DNA of 25,410 bases, from contig DASZDK010000053.1 of the NCBI GenBank assembly GCA_035942035.1, positions 1 through 25,410 on the forward strand, in the 5' to 3' direction. Shown here piece after piece: positions 7,431 to 14,368 of this stretch (the stretch's first letter is position 1; each line of letters starts with the position of its first letter). The stretch is from JAHWJR01 sp035942035 (lineage in GTDB: Bacteria > Actinomycetota > Acidimicrobiia > Acidimicrobiales > CADCSY01). The notes below the pieces were generated by a model. That model did not search any database. It had not been told where the DNA came from and saw nothing but the letters and a program-made list of their open reading frames with translations. The translations under genes and the position numbers were made by a program.

Positions 7431-8819
7431 ATGGCCCTCGACTCGCTCGACTCCATCTTCAAGGCCTACGACATCCGCGGCACCGTCCCCGACGAGCTCG
7501 ACGCTGAGCTGTGCCGGCGCATCGGGGCCGCCTTCGCCCGCTTCGCCGACGCCGACCGCCTGCTCGTCGCCCGCGACATGCGGCCGTCGGGGGAGGAGCT
7601 GGCAGCTGCCTTCGCCGACGGGGCCATGGGCCAGGGGGTCGACGTGGTCGATCTGGGGTTGGCGTCCACCGACCTGCTCTACTTCGCCGCCGGCCATCTC
7701 GACGCCGCCGCCGCGGTGTTCACCGCCTCCCACAACCCGCCCGAGTACAACGGCATCAAGCTGTGCCTGCCCGGAGCCAAGCCGGTCGGACAGGACACGG
7801 GCCTGGCGCAGATCAAGGAGTGGACGGCCGACGGCGTGGCCCCCGCCGACGGGCGCCGGGGCACCGTCACCCATCAGGACCTGATCGGGCTCTACGCCGA
7901 TCACGTGCGGAGCTTCGTCGACCGCCAGGCGCTACGACCGCTGCGGCTTGTGGCCGACACCGCCAACGGCATGGGGGGCCTGGTGGCTCCGGCGGTGTTC
8001 GAGGGGCTTCCTTTCGAGGTCGACTACCTGTTTCCGGAGCTCGACGGCACCTTCCCCAACCACCCGCCCGACCCCATCCAGTTGGAGAACCTGCGTGACC
8101 TGCAGGCGGCCGTGCGCGAGCGCGGGGCCGACGTTGGGCTGGCGTTCGACGGTGACGCCGACCGGGTGTTCCTCGTGGACGAGAATGCCTCGCCCGTCTC
8201 TGGCTCGCTCACCACGGCCCTGGTCGCCACCGGCATGCTGGCCAAGAACCCGGGCGCCACCATCCTCCACAACCTCATCTGCTCCAAGGCGGTGCCCGAG
8301 GTCATCCTCGAGCACGGGGGCAAGCCGGTGCGGACCCGGGTCGGCCACAGTTTCATCAAGCAGACGATGGCCGAGACGGGGGCGGTGTTCGGGGGCGAGC
8401 ACTCGGGTCACTACTACTTCCGCGACAACTACCGGGCCGACTCAGGGCTGGTCGCCGCCTTGGTCGTGCTCGAGCAGATCTCGGTCGCCGGCGTGGCGCT
8501 GTCCGAGCTGGTGGCGCCGCTCGACCGCTACGCGGCGTCGGGGGAGGTCAACTCTCGGGTCGACGACCCCTCCACGGCGATCGAGCGGGTGGCCGAGCAC
8601 TTCTCCGGTGCAGAACAGGACCGCCTCGACGGTCTCACCGTCGACCAGGGATCGTGGTGGTTCAACCTGCGCCCGTCCAACACCGAACCGCTCCTGCGGC
8701 TCAATCTGGAGGCCGATAGCGACGAGGCATGCCAGGCCCATACCGACGAGGTCCTCGCTCTCATCCGCCAGCCGGACGGGCAGCCGTCCGGCGACCAGCA
8801 AGGAGACGAGAAAGCGTGA
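7431..8819 (+). CDS. manB: Phosphomannomutase/phosphoglucomutase (ManB type)
   Basis: This enzyme interconverts mannose-6-phosphate and mannose-1-phosphate, the precursor of GDP-mannose. The 462-residue protein shows all four domain signatures of the alpha-D-phosphohexomutase family: the phosphoserine loop TASHNPPEYNGIK (Ser100), the metal loop DGDADR (240-245), the sugar-specificity loop GGEHSGH (321-327), and the C-terminal phosphate-binding RPSNTEP (414-420). The GEHSG form is shared by mannose- and glucose-accepting enzymes, so specificity is not settled by sequence alone. ATG 7431 is chosen over ATG 7410 because KAYDIRG then falls at the usual distance and 7410 lies upstream of the -10 box. 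The 3' end overlaps the next gene (GTGA), and AAGGAG (8800-8805) serves as its ribosome binding site. Confidence 0.93.
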   Translation: MALDSLDSIFKAYDIRGTVPDELDAELCRRIGAAFARFADADRLLVARDMRPSGEELAAAFADGAMGQGVDVVDLGLASTDLLYFAAGHLDAAAAVFTASHNPPEYNGIKLCLPGAKPVGQDTGLAQIKEWTADGVAPADGRRGTVTHQDLIGLYADHVRSFVDRQALRPLRLVADTANGMGGLVAPAVFEGLPFEVDYLFPELDGTFPNHPPDPIQLENLRDLQAAVRERGADVGLAFDGDADRVFLVDENASPVSGSLTTALVATGMLAKNPGATILHNLICSKAVPEVILEHGGKPVRTRVGHSFIKQTMAETGAVFGGEHSGHYYFRDNYRADSGLVAALVVLEQISVAGVALSELVAPLDRYAASGEVNSRVDDPSTAIERVAEHFSGAEQDRLDGLTVDQGSWWFNLRPSNTEPLLRLNLEADSDEACQAHTDEVLALIRQPDGQPSGDQQGDEKA

Positions 8820-9052
8820 CGCTCGACCGCCAGCTGCTGGAGATCCTGGCCTGTCCCGAGGACAAGGGCCCGCTGTACTACCTCGCCGAGGAGGACGTGC
8901 TCTACAACCCCCGCCTGCAGCGTCGCTACGAGATCCGGGACGACATTCCGGTCATGCTCGTCGACGAGGCCATCACGGTCGACGATGCCGAGCACCAGCG
9001 GATCCTCGGCCGCATCGAGGCCGACGCCATCAAGCCCACCTTCGACGCGTGA
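8816..9052 (+). CDS. UPF0434/Trm112-like small protein
   Basis: A 78-residue protein with LLEILACPEDKGPL near the start and RRYEIRDDIPVMLVDEA in the middle, the pattern of the UPF0434 (YcaR)/Trm112 fold. Only one cysteine (Cys13) remains where zinc-binding Trm112 relatives have a Cys pair, as is usual in UPF0434 proteins. In eukaryotes and archaea Trm112 activates methyltransferases; the role in bacteria is unclear. It starts with GTG overlapping the phosphomannomutase stop and ends 10 nt before the isomerase gene, so the three are one transcription unit. In Actinobacteria this small gene often sits with mannose metabolism genes. Confidence 0.85.
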   Translation: MTLDRQLLEILACPEDKGPLYYLAEEDVLYNPRLQRRYEIRDDIPVMLVDEAITVDDAEHQRILGRIEADAIKPTFDA

Positions 9053-9062
9053 GGCGTTCGGC

Positions 9063-10136
9063 GTGAGCGACGTGGGTGCCGGGATGCTCGACACCGAGGG
9101 CATGTTCGACGCCGCCGCTCATCTGCCCGAGCAGGTCCGCGACGCCGCCCTCCGGGCGCGAGGGCTGAAGGGTCTGCCCGACCGCGACCGCATCGAGAAC
9201 GTCGTGGTGTTGGGCATGGGGGGCAGCGGCATGGCCGGTGACATCCTCGCCGCCGCCGCCGGCCCCTTCCTTCCCGTTCCCGTCGTGGTCTCCAAAAGCT
9301 ATGAGCTGCCGGCGTTCGTGGGGGAGACGTCGCTGGTCTTCGCCGTGTCGTTCTCCGGTGACACCGAGGAGACCGTCGAGGTGGCGTCCGCCGCCGCCGT
9401 CGAGGGCGCCCGCATGGTGGTGGTGACGCGAGGCGGGGAGCTCGGGCGGTTGGCAACCAGCTGGGGCGTGCCCGTGATCGGCGTGCCCGACGATCTTCCC
9501 CAGCCCCGGGCCGGAATCGGTGCCCTGGCCATCCCGCCCTTGGTCGTGCTCGAGGAGGTCGGCCTGTTCCCCGGCGCTCGGCAGTGGATCGACTTCGCCG
9601 TCGACCAGCTGCGCCGGCGCCGCGACGTGCTGATCGGCGACCGCAGCCCGGCGGTCCAGCTGGCACAACGCATCGGGCGCACCGTGCCGTTGCTCTACGG
9701 GGGTGGGGACGTGGGCGCCACCGCCGCCCAGCGGTGGAAGAACCAGGTCAACGAGAACGCCAAGGCACCGGCCTTCTGGCACACCCATCCGGAGCTGTGC
9801 CACAACGAGATCTGCGGGTGGGGCCAGCACGGCGATCTCACACGCCAGGTCTTCACCCTGGTCAACCTTCGCCACGAGTACGAGCATCCCCAGGTGGCCC
9901 GGCGCTTCGACGTGGTGAACGCCCTGCTCGACGAGGTGGTCGCCTCGATCGAGGAGGTGTGGGCCGAGGGTGAGGGACAGCTCGCCCAGCTGCTCGACCT
10001 GGTCCTGGTGGGCGACTTCGTGACCCTGCACCTCGCCGCCCAGGAGGGCCTCGACCCCGGTCCCGTGCCCACCCTCGGCCATGTCAAAGCTGCCATCGCC
10101 GCCGTGGCTCCCGCCGGCCCGGTCCGCGCTCGCTGA
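9063..10136 (+). CDS. Bifunctional phosphoglucose/phosphomannose isomerase (SIS domain)
   Basis: This 357-residue protein belongs to the archaeal/actinobacterial PGI/PMI family, which interconverts glucose-6-phosphate or mannose-6-phosphate with fructose-6-phosphate. Two SIS halves are visible: the phosphate-binding GMGGSGMAGD (51-60) and SFSGDTEET (96-104). The signature WKNQVNENAKAPAFWHTHPELCHNE places Glu231 and His247 exactly 16 residues apart, as in the catalytic Glu203/His219 pair of the Pyrobaculum enzyme. The C-terminal family domain is present. GTG 9063 is the first start after the upstream stop and puts the SIS domain at the normal distance. With the upstream phosphomannomutase it completes the route from fructose-6-phosphate to mannose-1-phosphate. 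No separate manA is seen in this window. Confidence 0.9.
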   Translation: MSDVGAGMLDTEGMFDAAAHLPEQVRDAALRARGLKGLPDRDRIENVVVLGMGGSGMAGDILAAAAGPFLPVPVVVSKSYELPAFVGETSLVFAVSFSGDTEETVEVASAAAVEGARMVVVTRGGELGRLATSWGVPVIGVPDDLPQPRAGIGALAIPPLVVLEEVGLFPGARQWIDFAVDQLRRRRDVLIGDRSPAVQLAQRIGRTVPLLYGGGDVGATAAQRWKNQVNENAKAPAFWHTHPELCHNEICGWGQHGDLTRQVFTLVNLRHEYEHPQVARRFDVVNALLDEVVASIEEVWAEGEGQLAQLLDLVLVGDFVTLHLAAQEGLDPGPVPTLGHVKAAIAAVAPAGPVRAR

Positions 10137-10158
10137 GGCGGCTTCACCGCTCCGCCTC
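10135..10158 (+). terminator. Hairpin after the isomerase gene
   Basis: A 7-bp stem GAGGCGG / CCGCCTC with a 10-nt loop begins inside the isomerase stop codon. There is no T tract. Its position between an operon end and the separately promoted ahcY makes a terminator role plausible. Confidence 0.4.
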
Positions 10159-10191
10159 GCCGGCACGCCACGCAGGCCCGGTTACAGGCGG

Positions 10192-10197
10192 CACACT
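10192..10197 (+). promoter_or_regulatory. -10-like box of ahcY
   Basis: CACACT lies exactly 7 nt before the ahcY ATG (10205). It departs from TANNNT at the first base but keeps the spacing seen at other genes here. Confidence 0.4.
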
Positions 10198-10204
10198 GGT
10201 GGCC

Positions 10205-11644
10205 ATGACTGCTCTTGACTACAAGGTGGCCGACCTCGGCCTGACGGTGTTCGGACGCAAGGAGATCTCGCTCGCCGAGCACGAGATGCCGGGACTGATG
10301 TCGCTGCGACGGCGCTACGGGGCCGAGCAGCCCCTGGCCGGAGCTCGCATCACCGGGTCGCTGCACATGACGGTGCAGACCGCGGTGCTCATCGAGACGC
10401 TGGTCGCACTGGGCGCCCAGGTGCGGTGGGCGTCGTGCAACATCTTCTCCACCCAGGACCACGCCGCCGCGGCTGTTGTCGCCGGTCCCGATGGAAATGC
10501 CGACGACCTCCGTGGGGTGCCGGTGTTCGCCTGGAAGGGCGAGACCCTCCAGGAGTACTGGTGGTGCACCGAGCAGGCGCTGGCCTGGCCCGATGGTGGT
10601 GGGCCGAACCTGCTGCTCGACGACGGCGGCGACGCCACCCTGCTGATCCACAAGGGCGTGGAGTACGAGAAGGAGGGCGCCGTCCCCGACCCCGCCCAGG
10701 CCCCCTCCACCGAGATGGCCGTGGTGCTGCAGCTGCTCCAGCGGTCACTCGAGGCCGACAGCAGCCGCTGGACCGGCATGGCCGGCGGCATTCGTGGCGT
10801 CTCCGAGGAGACCACCACCGGCGTGCACCGCCTCTACCAGATGCAGGAGGCGGGGACCCTGCTGTTCCCGGCCATCAACGTCAACGACTCGGTCACCAAG
10901 TCGAAGTTCGACAACCTCTACGGCTGTCGCCACTCGCTCATCGACGGCATCGCACGGGCCACCGACGTGATGATCGGCGGCAAGGTGGCGGTCGTCTGCG
11001 GCTACGGCGACGTGGGGAAAGGCTGCGCCCAGTCGCTGCAGGGCCAGGGGGCCCGGGTCATCATCACCGAGATCGACCCCATCTGCGCCCTGCAGGCGGC
11101 CATGGCCGGCTTCGAGGTCACGACCCTCGACGACGTGGTGGACAAGGCCGACATCTTCGTGACCGCCACCGGCAACCGCGACATCATCACCGCCGCCGAC
11201 ATGGCCCGCATGAAGCACCAGGCCATCGTGGGGAACATCGGCCACTTCGACAACGAGATCGACATGGCCGGCCTGGAGGCGGTGCCAGGGGTGCGGCGGG
11301 TGACGATCAAGCCCCAGGTCGACGAGTGGGTCTTCCCCGACGGCCACTCGGTGATCGTGCTGGCCGAGGGGCGGCTGTTGAACCTCGGTTGCGCCACCGG
11401 GCATCCCAGCTTCGTGATGTCGGCCAGCTTCACCAACCAGGTGATGGCTCAGATGGAGCTCTTCGCCAACACCGACAGCTACGGGAACGCCGTCTACGTG
11501 CTGCCGAAGTCGCTCGACGAGGAGGTGGCTCGCCTGCACCTGGGCCACCTCGGGGTCAAGCTGACCGAGCTGAACGACGTCCAGGCGGCCTACCTCGGCA
11601 TCCCCAAGGAGGGGCCCTACAAGCCCGACCAGTACCGCTACTGA
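10205..11644 (+). CDS. ahcY: Adenosylhomocysteinase (S-adenosyl-L-homocysteine hydrolase)
   Basis: AhcY splits S-adenosylhomocysteine into adenosine and homocysteine, relieving product inhibition of methyltransferases. The 479-residue protein has the substrate-binding N-terminal part (HMTVQTAVLIETL; NIFSTQDHAAA), the long-form insertion typical of actinobacterial enzymes (about 140-185), the NAD loop GYGDVGKG (266-273), the conserved NVNDSVTKSKFDN region with its catalytic Asp and Lys (225-237), HFDNEID, and the C-terminal KPDQYRY that contributes to the neighbouring subunit's cofactor site. ATG 10205 is preferred to GTG 10199 because of the box spacing. No SAH or SAM riboswitch fits in the 68-bp upstream gap. 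It is convergent with the YczE-type gene. Confidence 0.97.
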   Translation: MTALDYKVADLGLTVFGRKEISLAEHEMPGLMSLRRRYGAEQPLAGARITGSLHMTVQTAVLIETLVALGAQVRWASCNIFSTQDHAAAAVVAGPDGNADDLRGVPVFAWKGETLQEYWWCTEQALAWPDGGGPNLLLDDGGDATLLIHKGVEYEKEGAVPDPAQAPSTEMAVVLQLLQRSLEADSSRWTGMAGGIRGVSEETTTGVHRLYQMQEAGTLLFPAINVNDSVTKSKFDNLYGCRHSLIDGIARATDVMIGGKVAVVCGYGDVGKGCAQSLQGQGARVIITEIDPICALQAAMAGFEVTTLDDVVDKADIFVTATGNRDIITAADMARMKHQAIVGNIGHFDNEIDMAGLEAVPGVRRVTIKPQVDEWVFPDGHSVIVLAEGRLLNLGCATGHPSFVMSASFTNQVMAQMELFANTDSYGNAVYVLPKSLDEEVARLHLGHLGVKLTELNDVQAAYLGIPKEGPYKPDQYRY

Positions 11645-11646
11645 GC

Positions 11647-11695
11647 GCCGCGCCGGCGGACCGGCTCACACCGGCGCTGCCGGCACCGGCGCGGC
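11647..11695. terminator. Large hairpin between convergent ahcY and the YczE-type gene
   Basis: Perfect 10-bp arms GCCGCGCCGG (11647-11656) and CCGGCGCGGC (11686-11695) enclose a loop with further CCGG pairing. It begins 3 nt after the ahcY stop and extends into the last codons of the opposing gene. There is no T tract, so a bidirectional terminator is only a suggestion. Confidence 0.4.
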
Positions 11696-12283
11696 GGCGG
11701 GCAGGCGGAGTCGCTCCAGGAAGAACTGCACGAGCGGCCCGATGGACAGGGCGATGGCGAGGGTCCCCAGGCCCACGCTGCCGCCCAGCAGCCATCCTGC
11801 AGCGAGCGCACCGGCCTCGATGCCGGTGCGCACGAGCCGCACCGACGGGCCGCGGGCGGCGAGGCCGGTCATGAGGCCGTCGCGGGGCCCGGGCCCCAGC
11901 CCGGCACCGATGTAGAGTCCGGACCCGAGGCTGAGGGCGACCACGCCGGCGGGCATGAGCGCCCAGCGCACGGCGGTCCAGTCCACGTGGGGGATCACGG
12001 CGAGGGTCAGGTCGATCACGGCGCCGATCACCACGGCGTTGGCGAGGGTGCCCACGCCGGGTCGCTGGCGCAGCGGCACCCACAGGGCCAGCACGGCCAC
12101 GCCGACGAGGATGGTCACCGTGCCCAGTGGGACGCCGGTCCGCTCGGAGAGCCCCTGGTGCAGCACGTCCCAGGGAGCGAGCCCCAGCTCACTGCGGACC
12201 ATGCAGGCGATCCCCACGCCCATGACCGCCAAGCCGATGAAGAGCCGGGTCAGGCGCTGTCGCAGGTCGGGACGGGGAGCCAC
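11666..12283 (-). CDS. YczE/YitT-type integral membrane protein
   Basis: A 205-residue protein with about five hydrophobic segments. It shows the internal repeat that marks the YczE/YyaS family: LGLAPWDVLHQGL (33-45) and GLGPGPRDGLMTGL (128-141). The function of the family is not established; transport is often guessed. The start is GTG 12283, chosen over ATG 12307, because a TACCCT box lies 6 nt upstream of the GTG and RLFIGLAVMGVGIACMV then forms the first helix. It is convergent with ahcY (21-nt gap) and has dispersed repeats immediately upstream. Confidence 0.85.
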   Translation of the reverse strand: MAPRPDLRQRLTRLFIGLAVMGVGIACMVRSELGLAPWDVLHQGLSERTGVPLGTVTILVGVAVLALWVPLRQRPGVGTLANAVVIGAVIDLTLAVIPHVDWTAVRWALMPAGVVALSLGSGLYIGAGLGPGPRDGLMTGLAARGPSVRLVRTGIEAGALAAGWLLGGSVGLGTLAIALSIGPLVQFFLERLRLPAAAPVPAAPV

Positions 12284-12289
12284 CCGGCG

Positions 12290-12295
12290 AGGGTA
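12290..12295 (-). promoter_or_regulatory. -10 box of the YczE-type gene (leaderless type)
   Basis: TACCCT on the minus strand ends 6 nt before GTG 12283 and fits TANNNT. The region just upstream is the repeat at 12312-12390. Confidence 0.5.
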
Positions 12296-12311
12296 ACGGG
12301 TGTGCACTTTT

Positions 12312-12390
12312 CGCTGGCGATAATCCGCCGGCGCCCGTTGGCACGGAGCTGGACGAGCTGGTCTTCCTGCTCCGCCTGGCGGCTCCGCAG
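12312..12390 (-). repeat. Dispersed hairpin repeat, copy 3 (full length)
   Basis: Read on the minus strand this 79-nt unit repeats the order seen at 7328-7407: CTGCGGAG-CCGCCAGG-CGGAGCAG, a variable middle, CTCCGTGCCAACGGGCGCC, and the hairpin core GCGCCGGCG-GATTAT-CGCCAGCG. It lies upstream of the YczE-type gene. As in copy 2, the hairpin end points toward a start codon. Confidence 0.75.
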
Positions 12391-12401
12391 TCGCGCCCCA
12401 G

Positions 12402-12418
12402 GGCGATAATCCGCCGGC
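12402..12418 (-). repeat. Partial hairpin-repeat core, copy 4
   Basis: GCCGGCGGATTATCGCC matches the core of the other copies and lies 12 bp from copy 3 in the same orientation. The rest of the 12421-12508 interval is GC-rich with no gene or clear signal. Confidence 0.55.
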
Positions 12419-12508
12419 CGCCGGCGCAGCCGGCTTGACCAGGCGGAACGGAGGTGAGCGCCGTCGGAGGCGGCACCCCGTCTTCCCGGCGAGCGGAGCG
12501 AGCCTGTG

Positions 12509-12703
12509 CTAGTTGACGTGCTGTGAGGTCGTTGCCGTGCGCCCGTCCACGCTGCTGGACGTGTTCGCCGTGCTGAAGGCCAAGTTGATGATGAGGGCGG
12601 CGGCGATCAGGGTCAACACGGCCACTGCCGCCACCGCCTGGCGGACCGTCGCCGAGGCGGGCTCTTCGCTGCGCTCCGCGACGGAGGGTTCGGGCGTGGT
12701 CAT
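12509..12703 (-). CDS. Hypothetical small single-pass membrane protein
   Basis: A 64-residue product not recognised as a known family. It has a charged and polar N-terminus (about 1-20), one strong hydrophobic helix (AVAAVAVLTLIAAALIINLAF, in the range 22-43) and a Ser/Thr-rich tail ending QHVN. By the positive-inside rule the orientation is unclear. The ATG was chosen because a TAGCCT box lies 8 nt upstream; the longer frame upstream overlaps the divergent comF promoter region. It is divergent from comF. It could be a small membrane regulator, but nothing in the context shows which protein it would act on. Confidence 0.6.
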   Translation of the reverse strand: MTTPEPSVAERSEEPASATVRQAVAAVAVLTLIAAALIINLAFSTANTSSSVDGRTATTSQHVN

Positions 12704-12711
12704 GGCCGGCG

Positions 12712-12717
12712 AGGCTA
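12712..12717 (-). promoter_or_regulatory. -10 box of the small membrane protein gene
   Basis: TAGCCT on the minus strand ends 8 nt before the ATG at 12703. It fits TANNNT and supports both the start and the reality of the gene. Confidence 0.45.
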
Positions 12718-12788
12718 CGCCCAAACGCTCCCTGGCGGGAAAGCGGGCGAACATACCCGCCGGAAGCCAGGGTGTCGCAGGCTCGGCC

Positions 12789-12794
12789 TAGGGT
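12789..12794 (+). promoter_or_regulatory. -10 box of comF (leaderless type)
   Basis: TAGGGT lies 7 nt before GTG 12802. The stretch from the box through the start codon (TAGGGT GCGCCGG GTG) differs by one base from that of the M23 peptidase gene at 19882-19897. Confidence 0.55.
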
Positions 12795-12801
12795 GCGCCG
12801 G

Positions 12802-13419
12802 GTGCTGCTGGGGCCGAGCTGCTCGCTGTGCGGTGCCGAGGGGCGGGTGCTGTGCCCGCCCTGCGCCGGCGAGCTGCGGCCGGCGCCGGCGCTGGCATCG
12901 CCGGCGGGGGTCGACGTCTGCCTGGCGTTGCTGTCCTACGCCGGCGCCGGCCGGGAGCTGGTCGCCCGCCTGAAGTACCGCAACCGCCGGGCGGTGCTGC
13001 CCGGGCTGGCCGCCGCCATGGCGTCGCTCGTTGCCGAGCCGGCGGCAGTCGACGTGGTCACGTGGGTACCCACCACGCCGGCGAGGCGGCGCCAGCGGGG
13101 CTTCGACCAGAGCGAGTTGATCGCCCGGGTCGTCGCCCGCCGCCTGCGCCGGCCGTGCGCCGGCCTGCTCGTGCGTGGCCCGGGCCCACCCCAGACGGGA
13201 CGGGGCCGCCTCGAGCGACGCTGCGGCCCCGCCCTGCGGGCCTGCCGGCCGGTGCCGCCGCGGGTCCTGTTGGTCGACGACGTCGTGACCACCGGGTCCA
13301 CAGCCACCGCCGCCGCTTCCGCGCTGCGCCGCGCCGGCGCCTCCTCGGTCACCCTGCTCGCCGCTGCCCGCACGCCTCGCCGATCGTCGGCGCCGACGGC
13401 CGGGCGCCGTGCCTCCTAG
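12802..13419 (+). CDS. comF: ComF family phosphoribosyltransferase-like protein
   Basis: ComF proteins join a zinc finger to a PRTase fold and are needed for DNA uptake in naturally competent bacteria; in Actinobacteria the role is unproven. The 205-residue protein has the four-cysteine knuckle C7-x2-C10 and C18-x2-C21, then WVPTTPARRRQRGFDQSE, the QTGRGRLERR region (family form QTGLSRAERR), and the PRPP loop VLLVDDVVTTGST (155-167). The start GTG 12802 puts the zinc finger at the usual distance and fits the -10 spacing. It precedes hpf and secA, an order also found in mycobacteria. Its TAG stop forms the first half of the TAGGAT box of the hpf leader. Confidence 0.92.
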   Translation: MLLGPSCSLCGAEGRVLCPPCAGELRPAPALASPAGVDVCLALLSYAGAGRELVARLKYRNRRAVLPGLAAAMASLVAEPAAVDVVTWVPTTPARRRQRGFDQSELIARVVARRLRRPCAGLLVRGPGPPQTGRGRLERRCGPALRACRPVPPRVLLVDDVVTTGSTATAAASALRRAGASSVTLLAAARTPRRSSAPTAGRRAS

Positions 13420-13422
13420 GAT
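13417..13422 (+). promoter_or_regulatory. -10 box of the hpf leader RNA
   Basis: TAGGAT overlaps the comF stop codon. Transcription would start near G13428-G13429, which is also the first base of the 11-bp helix that closes the leader. Confidence 0.5.
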
Positions 13423-13428
13423 GCAGGG

Positions 13429-13690
13429 GTTGCGTACGGGTCTGTGGTTGCAAGTCGATGCCAGTCGCAGGCGAAACGACCCACGTAAGGCGACCTGTGG
13501 TCGCCGAGCATGGTGCGGCTTAGAGGTAAGCCCTGCCGTACGACGGGCCGGTCCTCGGCCCGGGTGCGAGAAGGAGCCAAGCACGCCGTCAACGGCGCTG
13601 CCGGGCCACCACGGTGGTCGCCGGCGCCGGGGCGTGCCACCTCCTCGGCAGGCGAGTGTGGGGTCAAAGACCAGGTCAGCCGTACGCAGC
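13429..13690 (+). ncRNA. Structured hpf leader RNA, candidate raiA-motif RNA
   Basis: The 306-bp gap before hpf holds no credible gene but strong RNA structure. Bases 13429-13439 and 13680-13690 pair over 11 bp with one G-U, a closing helix 262 nt across. Inside it are GGCGACC-TGT-GGTCGCC (13489-13505), GGCTT-AGAGGT-AAGCC (13517-13532), CGGGCCG-GTCCT-CGGCCCG (13544-13562) and a long arm 13594-13628; GTCG/CGAC (13464-13480) is weaker. CTCCTC (13641-13646) is complementary to GAGGAG in the hpf ribosome binding site. Established knowledge: the raiA motif is a conserved noncoding RNA found upstream of raiA/hpf genes in Firmicutes and Actinobacteria. Position and size fit; I cannot confirm its conserved bases from memory. 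That it is structured is well supported, class membership less so. Confidence 0.7.
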
Positions 13691-13710
13691 ACCATCCACC
13701 GTCCGCCCAG

Positions 13711-13717
13711 GGAGGAG
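13711..13717 (+). promoter_or_regulatory. Ribosome binding site of hpf
   Basis: GGAGGAG lies 8 nt before GTG 13726 and fixes the start of hpf. It is one of few strong Shine-Dalgarno sites in the window, in keeping with a leadered message. Confidence 0.75.
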
Positions 13718-13725
13718 CACTGTCC

Positions 13726-14322
13726 GTGGACGTCACCGTGAGCAGCCGCAACGTCGATCTCACCGATGCCTTGCGGGGCGCCGCCGAAGACAAGATCGGC
13801 CGCCTCGACCGCTACCTCGACGGCATGGAACGGGCCGAGGTCCACTTCTTCGAGGAGCGCAACCCGCGCATCGCCGACAAGGACGTGTGCGAGGTCACCA
13901 TGAGCGGGCACGGGCACCACGTGCGGGCCAAGGTGGCGGCTTCCGATCCCTTCGCCGCCGTCGATGCCGCGGTCAGCAAGCTCGAGCACCAGCTGCACAA
14001 GCTGAAGACCAAGCTCGTCAGCCGGAGCCATCCCCGCCGCCGGGCGGAACCTCCGGCTGCTGCGCTGGCCGGCCCCGCCGCCGGTGACGATCTTGCGCTC
14101 CTCGCGCCGGAAGACGAGCCCGAGCTCCCGGACGACGACGGCGTCCGCATCGTCAAGTCCAAGCGGTTCATGATGAAGCCGATGACGCCCGAGGAGGCCG
14201 TGTTGCAGATGGAGCTCCTCGGTCACTCCTTCTACTTCTTCTCCAACGCCCAGACCGGGCGCTGCGCGGTGGTGTACTGGCGGGCTGCCGGGGATGTAGG
14301 CCTGATCGACGAAGCGGGCTGA
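13726..14322 (+). CDS. hpf: Ribosome hibernation promoting factor, long form (HPF/RaiA)
   Basis: Long HPF binds the 30S decoding region and dimerises 70S ribosomes into inactive 100S particles in stationary phase. The 198-residue protein has the N-terminal S30AE/YfiA domain (about 1-100; VTVSSRNVDLTDALRG, HFFEERNPRIADKDVCEVTM, KLKTKLV), an Ala/Pro/acid linker (about 105-135), and the C-terminal dimerisation domain (about 140-196: VRIVKSKRFMMKPMTPEEA, GHSFYFFSNAQTGRCAVVYWR). The C-domain makes it the long form, so no separate dimerisation factor is needed. Start GTG 13726 follows GGAGGAG. The leader upstream is highly structured and probably controls expression. secA follows after 46 nt with its own box. 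Confidence 0.94.
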   Translation: MDVTVSSRNVDLTDALRGAAEDKIGRLDRYLDGMERAEVHFFEERNPRIADKDVCEVTMSGHGHHVRAKVAASDPFAAVDAAVSKLEHQLHKLKTKLVSRSHPRRRAEPPAAALAGPAAGDDLALLAPEDEPELPDDDGVRIVKSKRFMMKPMTPEEAVLQMELLGHSFYFFSNAQTGRCAVVYWRAAGDVGLIDEAG

Positions 14323-14355
14323 GCTCACCACCCCGAAGCTCCGCGACCAGACCCC

Positions 14356-14361
14356 TACACT
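14356..14361 (+). promoter_or_regulatory. -10 box of secA (leaderless type)
   Basis: TACACT lies 7 nt before ATG 14369. There is no Shine-Dalgarno sequence in the 7-nt spacer TGAGCGG. Confidence 0.6.
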
Positions 14362-14368
14362 TGAGCGG

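Noticed and set aside
10137..10204. Possible SAM or SAH riboswitch before ahcY
   Set aside because: The gap is only 68 bp, the promoter-like box is 7 nt from the start, and no conserved riboswitch bases are seen.
13510..13725. Extension of hpf upstream to 13510
   Set aside because: The extra codons lack family similarity and cover the structured leader; GGAGGAG clearly sets GTG 13726 as the start.
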